Source: Mogibacterium diversum
GTDB lineage: Bacteria > Bacillota > Clostridia > Peptostreptococcales > Anaerovoracaceae
Assembly (NCBI RefSeq): GCF_002998925.1
Contig: NZ_CP027228.1
Location: 124,001 to 188,000, forward strand
DNA length: 64,000 nucleotides
Direction: 5' to 3'
Shown here: piece by piece, positions 62,490-64,000 of the stretch
How the letters are laid out: the number at the start of each line of letters is the position of its first letter
Position numbering within the stretch: position 1 is the first letter of the stretch
Translations under genes and position numbers: made by a program
The notes under the pieces: model-generated
What the model saw: the letters and a program-made list of their open reading frames with translations, nothing else
Told to the model about the DNA's origin: nothing
The model's database searches: none

Positions 62490-63791
62490 ATGAAAACAAC
62501 TAACAAACTGATTTTTGAATTAAAGGACGGAGTGTACGATTCGCTTCTCAAAGATGCGGCAAGTTCTGATGATATTACGAGGCAGAGAGGGAGACTCTGT
62601 GATGCCATCAGTGGATTTGAGAGGGATTTCGGTCAGATGGAGGTTTCCGTATATTGTGCTCCGTTTACGATTCCGCTGCTCGGAGACTTCACGGAAGCTC
62701 AGAACGGTGCGGTGCTTAGTGCGGCCATAAATAACGAGCTTGTAGTTGTTATATGTGAATCTGAGGATAAGATGGTCCATGTGTATTCTGAAGCGAAAGG
62801 AATACTCGAGTTAGATCCTTGGGGGCTCAGAAGAAATGAGAATGAAGTACATACCCTGAAGGGGCTAGTCAGAGGCATGCTCGCGGAGCTGAAACTGAGG
62901 GGTTATGAGATAGGCGGATTTAATGCTTATGTTCTAGGACATGCGCCTTTTGATCTCGATGAGATATATGTGCCAACCTTTGAAGTCTTGATGACGAGAG
63001 CTATATTTGAGCTATTTAATCATGGTGAACTTAACAAGTATGAATTAGCCGAGATAGGGCAATGTGCATCGAACTCACATTATGATGTACCTAGCGGTAC
63101 TTCGAGGCAGCTCGCTTCATGCATGGGTGGATTTAGCTTTGCGGATTTCAAAAAACCAGGTGTTCCTATTTCTAGTAAAGTCATCGGTGAGGTGCTGCCT
63201 AGAGATTACAGATTAGTGCTCACTAAGCTTTATCCAAAGGCAATTCTAAGTGAGCGGACTGATATCGCAGCACTTGGAGATATCGTCCATGAGCTCAGAC
63301 AGGTTGCAGGGATTATCGGGGCGAGAGTGCTTAGAGATGTAAATAACGATGTGCTACTAGAGCATGCGGAGGAAATAAGAGATGAGCTCGGCGATAGGGC
63401 ACTTCTCAGAGCGTTCTGCTATATGGGCGAGATCATCAGGACGCTAGAGGCTAGTAGTTATATAATTACTGATGACATAGAGAGGTTTATAAACACTTTT
63501 AAATCTGCAAGTGGCTCAAGATTTAAATACCTTCAATCTTATGGGGTTGCAGGTGCGCCGACATTCGAAGAGCTTGCGATTGCAATATCCGTGAGTGATG
63601 AGCTTCTCTACGATAGCGGTGCTACTGCTATCATAGGCGATGGAAGGCAGGGCATATCTGCTGCCATTGCAGCGATGGGAAGAGTAGAATCGTATATCAA
63701 GTCTATGCAGAAGATATTCGGTGATGATGCTGGAACTGAGATATCTGAGATATATGAGTTCAGCAAGACCAGGCAGTTTAGGTTAATTTAG
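62490..63791 (+). CDS. galactokinase-fold protein lacking catalytic motifs
   Basis: Over its full 433 residues the protein follows the galactokinase (GHMP kinase) layout. Where GalK has APGR-EIGGNHTD, this has CAPFTIPLLGDFTEAQNGA (about 56). Where GalK has the GLSSSA ATP loop, this has HAPFDLDEIYVPTFEVL (about 151). The late GGGFAG loop is replaced by GDGRQG (about 396). Connecting segments (LVRGMLAELKLRGYEIGGFN, ELAEIGQCA, CMGGFSFADFKKP, SYIKSMQKIFGDDAG) align well. It is therefore an intact but probably inactive paralog, perhaps a regulator like yeast Gal3. It sits 10 bases after the Na/Pi gene with no clear ribosome site, so coupling is likely. Confidence 0.8.
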   Translation: MKTTNKLIFELKDGVYDSLLKDAASSDDITRQRGRLCDAISGFERDFGQMEVSVYCAPFTIPLLGDFTEAQNGAVLSAAINNELVVVICESEDKMVHVYSEAKGILELDPWGLRRNENEVHTLKGLVRGMLAELKLRGYEIGGFNAYVLGHAPFDLDEIYVPTFEVLMTRAIFELFNHGELNKYELAEIGQCASNSHYDVPSGTSRQLASCMGGFSFADFKKPGVPISSKVIGEVLPRDYRLVLTKLYPKAILSERTDIAALGDIVHELRQVAGIIGARVLRDVNNDVLLEHAEEIRDELGDRALLRAFCYMGEIIRTLEASSYIITDDIERFINTFKSASGSRFKYLQSYGVAGAPTFEELAIAISVSDELLYDSGATAIIGDGRQGISAAIAAMGRVESYIKSMQKIFGDDAGTEISEIYEFSKTRQFRLI

Positions 63792-63817
63792 CGATAGACA
63801 CAAATATACAGACAAAT

Positions 63818-63857
63818 AAAAGAGCTCCAATTAGATTGCATCTACCTTGGAGCTTTT
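63818..63857. terminator. bidirectional terminator at the end of the window
   Basis: AGCTCCAA/TTGGAGCT, 8-bp stem with A-run before and TTTTC after. The partial minus-strand gene ends inside its loop. Confidence 0.75.
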
Positions 63858-64000
63858 CTGCTATAGTAGCTTTGATTCATAACAGGATAGATAACTGGCT
63901 TCCTGCCAAATTTAATGTTGCTGCCGAGTTTTCCAGAAATTATTCTATATACTTCAGTATCGCAAGATAGTTTGTACGGCGTATAATAATAAATTCCGAC
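63842..64000 (-). CDS. C-terminal fragment of an unknown protein (cut by window end)
   Basis: On the minus strand a frame enters from the window edge and stays open for 52 codons to TAG 63844-63842. It reads VGIYYYTPYKLSCDTEVYR and ends in YYSRKAPR. The residue pattern (Tyr-rich, alternating hydrophobic) looks coding, and the stop falls inside a terminator hairpin usable on this strand. Too little is visible to name a family. Confidence 0.45.
   Translation of the reverse strand, partial: VGIYYYTPYKLSCDTEVYRIISGKLGSNIKFGRKPVIYPVMNQSYYSRKAPR

Overview
The window looks like chromosome of a low-to-moderate GC Gram-positive anaerobe of the class Clostridia. The evidence is a hrcA-grpE-dnaK-dnaJ operon under a perfect CIRCE element, sortase-type surface proteins with SpaA-like and KTGD tails, a Bacillus-type SOS box, a potABCD operon, a DUF1836 protein, and a complete selenocysteine system (selD, tRNA-Sec, selA, selB plus a selenium-type LysR). 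A member of the Eubacteriales Family XIII type (Mogibacterium/Eubacterium-like) would fit, but that is inference. I see no phage, insertion sequence, CRISPR array or rRNA.

Layout. 1-0.7 kb: the C-terminus of a D-Ala-D-Ala carboxypeptidase, then a strong promoter, a well-formed three-way-junction RNA of unknown family and tRNA-Ser(CGA). 0.7-2.5 kb: an AT-rich patch of tiny membrane peptides, including a frameshifted SdpI-family immunity-like gene. 2.6-7.8 kb: a formate/nitrite channel gene with a nonsense codon at position 5, a secreted protein, TSCPD and DUF1836 proteins, and a fatty-acyl-CoA ligase-like enzyme. 7.9-13.4 kb: aspartate-family amino acid synthesis (asd, lysC, hom) divergent from thrC and an ACT-domain gene. 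13.5-20.6 kb: selenium island with a LysR regulator, selD (itself a selenoprotein), a class-V aminotransferase fold/cysteine desulfurase, then tRNA-Sec-selA-selB from one promoter. 20.6-25.4 kb: a lipoprotein, htpG with a CIRCE-like operator, trxB and an Mrp-type Fe-S carrier ATPase. 25.6-30.9 kb: XRE-cupin regulator, potABCD, LysR. 31-34.2 kb: an unassigned cluster (LVIVD-repeat protein, C_GCxxG_C_C protein, TDT transporter). 34.4-39.3 kb: heat-shock operon. 39.5-43.6 kb: SemiSWEET, then on the minus strand a putative SOS operon dinB-GH25 lysozyme-exoA and a glutaredoxin-like protein. 43.7-46.4 kb: purine permease divergent from galE. 46.5-50.4 kb: two cell-wall-anchored surface proteins. 50.5-54.1 kb: rpsB-tsf and a PepD-like dipeptidase. 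54.3-64 kb: ABC/FtsX exporter, YfcE-like phosphoesterase, hydrolase, purC, mntP, Na/Pi cotransporter, and a galactokinase-fold protein that has lost its catalytic motifs.

The strongest biology read directly from sequence is (i) selD with in-frame UGA at codon 30 and a local stem-loop, located beside the complete machinery that decodes it; (ii) HrcA-type operators in front of both the hrcA operon and htpG; (iii) a near-perfect LexA box over the dinB promoter, with a lysozyme gene overlapping dinB and followed by exoA. The best candidates for undescribed elements are the three-way-junction RNA before tRNA-Ser, the degenerate galactokinase, the tiny peptide/membrane-protein modules at 0.8-2.3 kb, and the structured element between the purine permease and galE.
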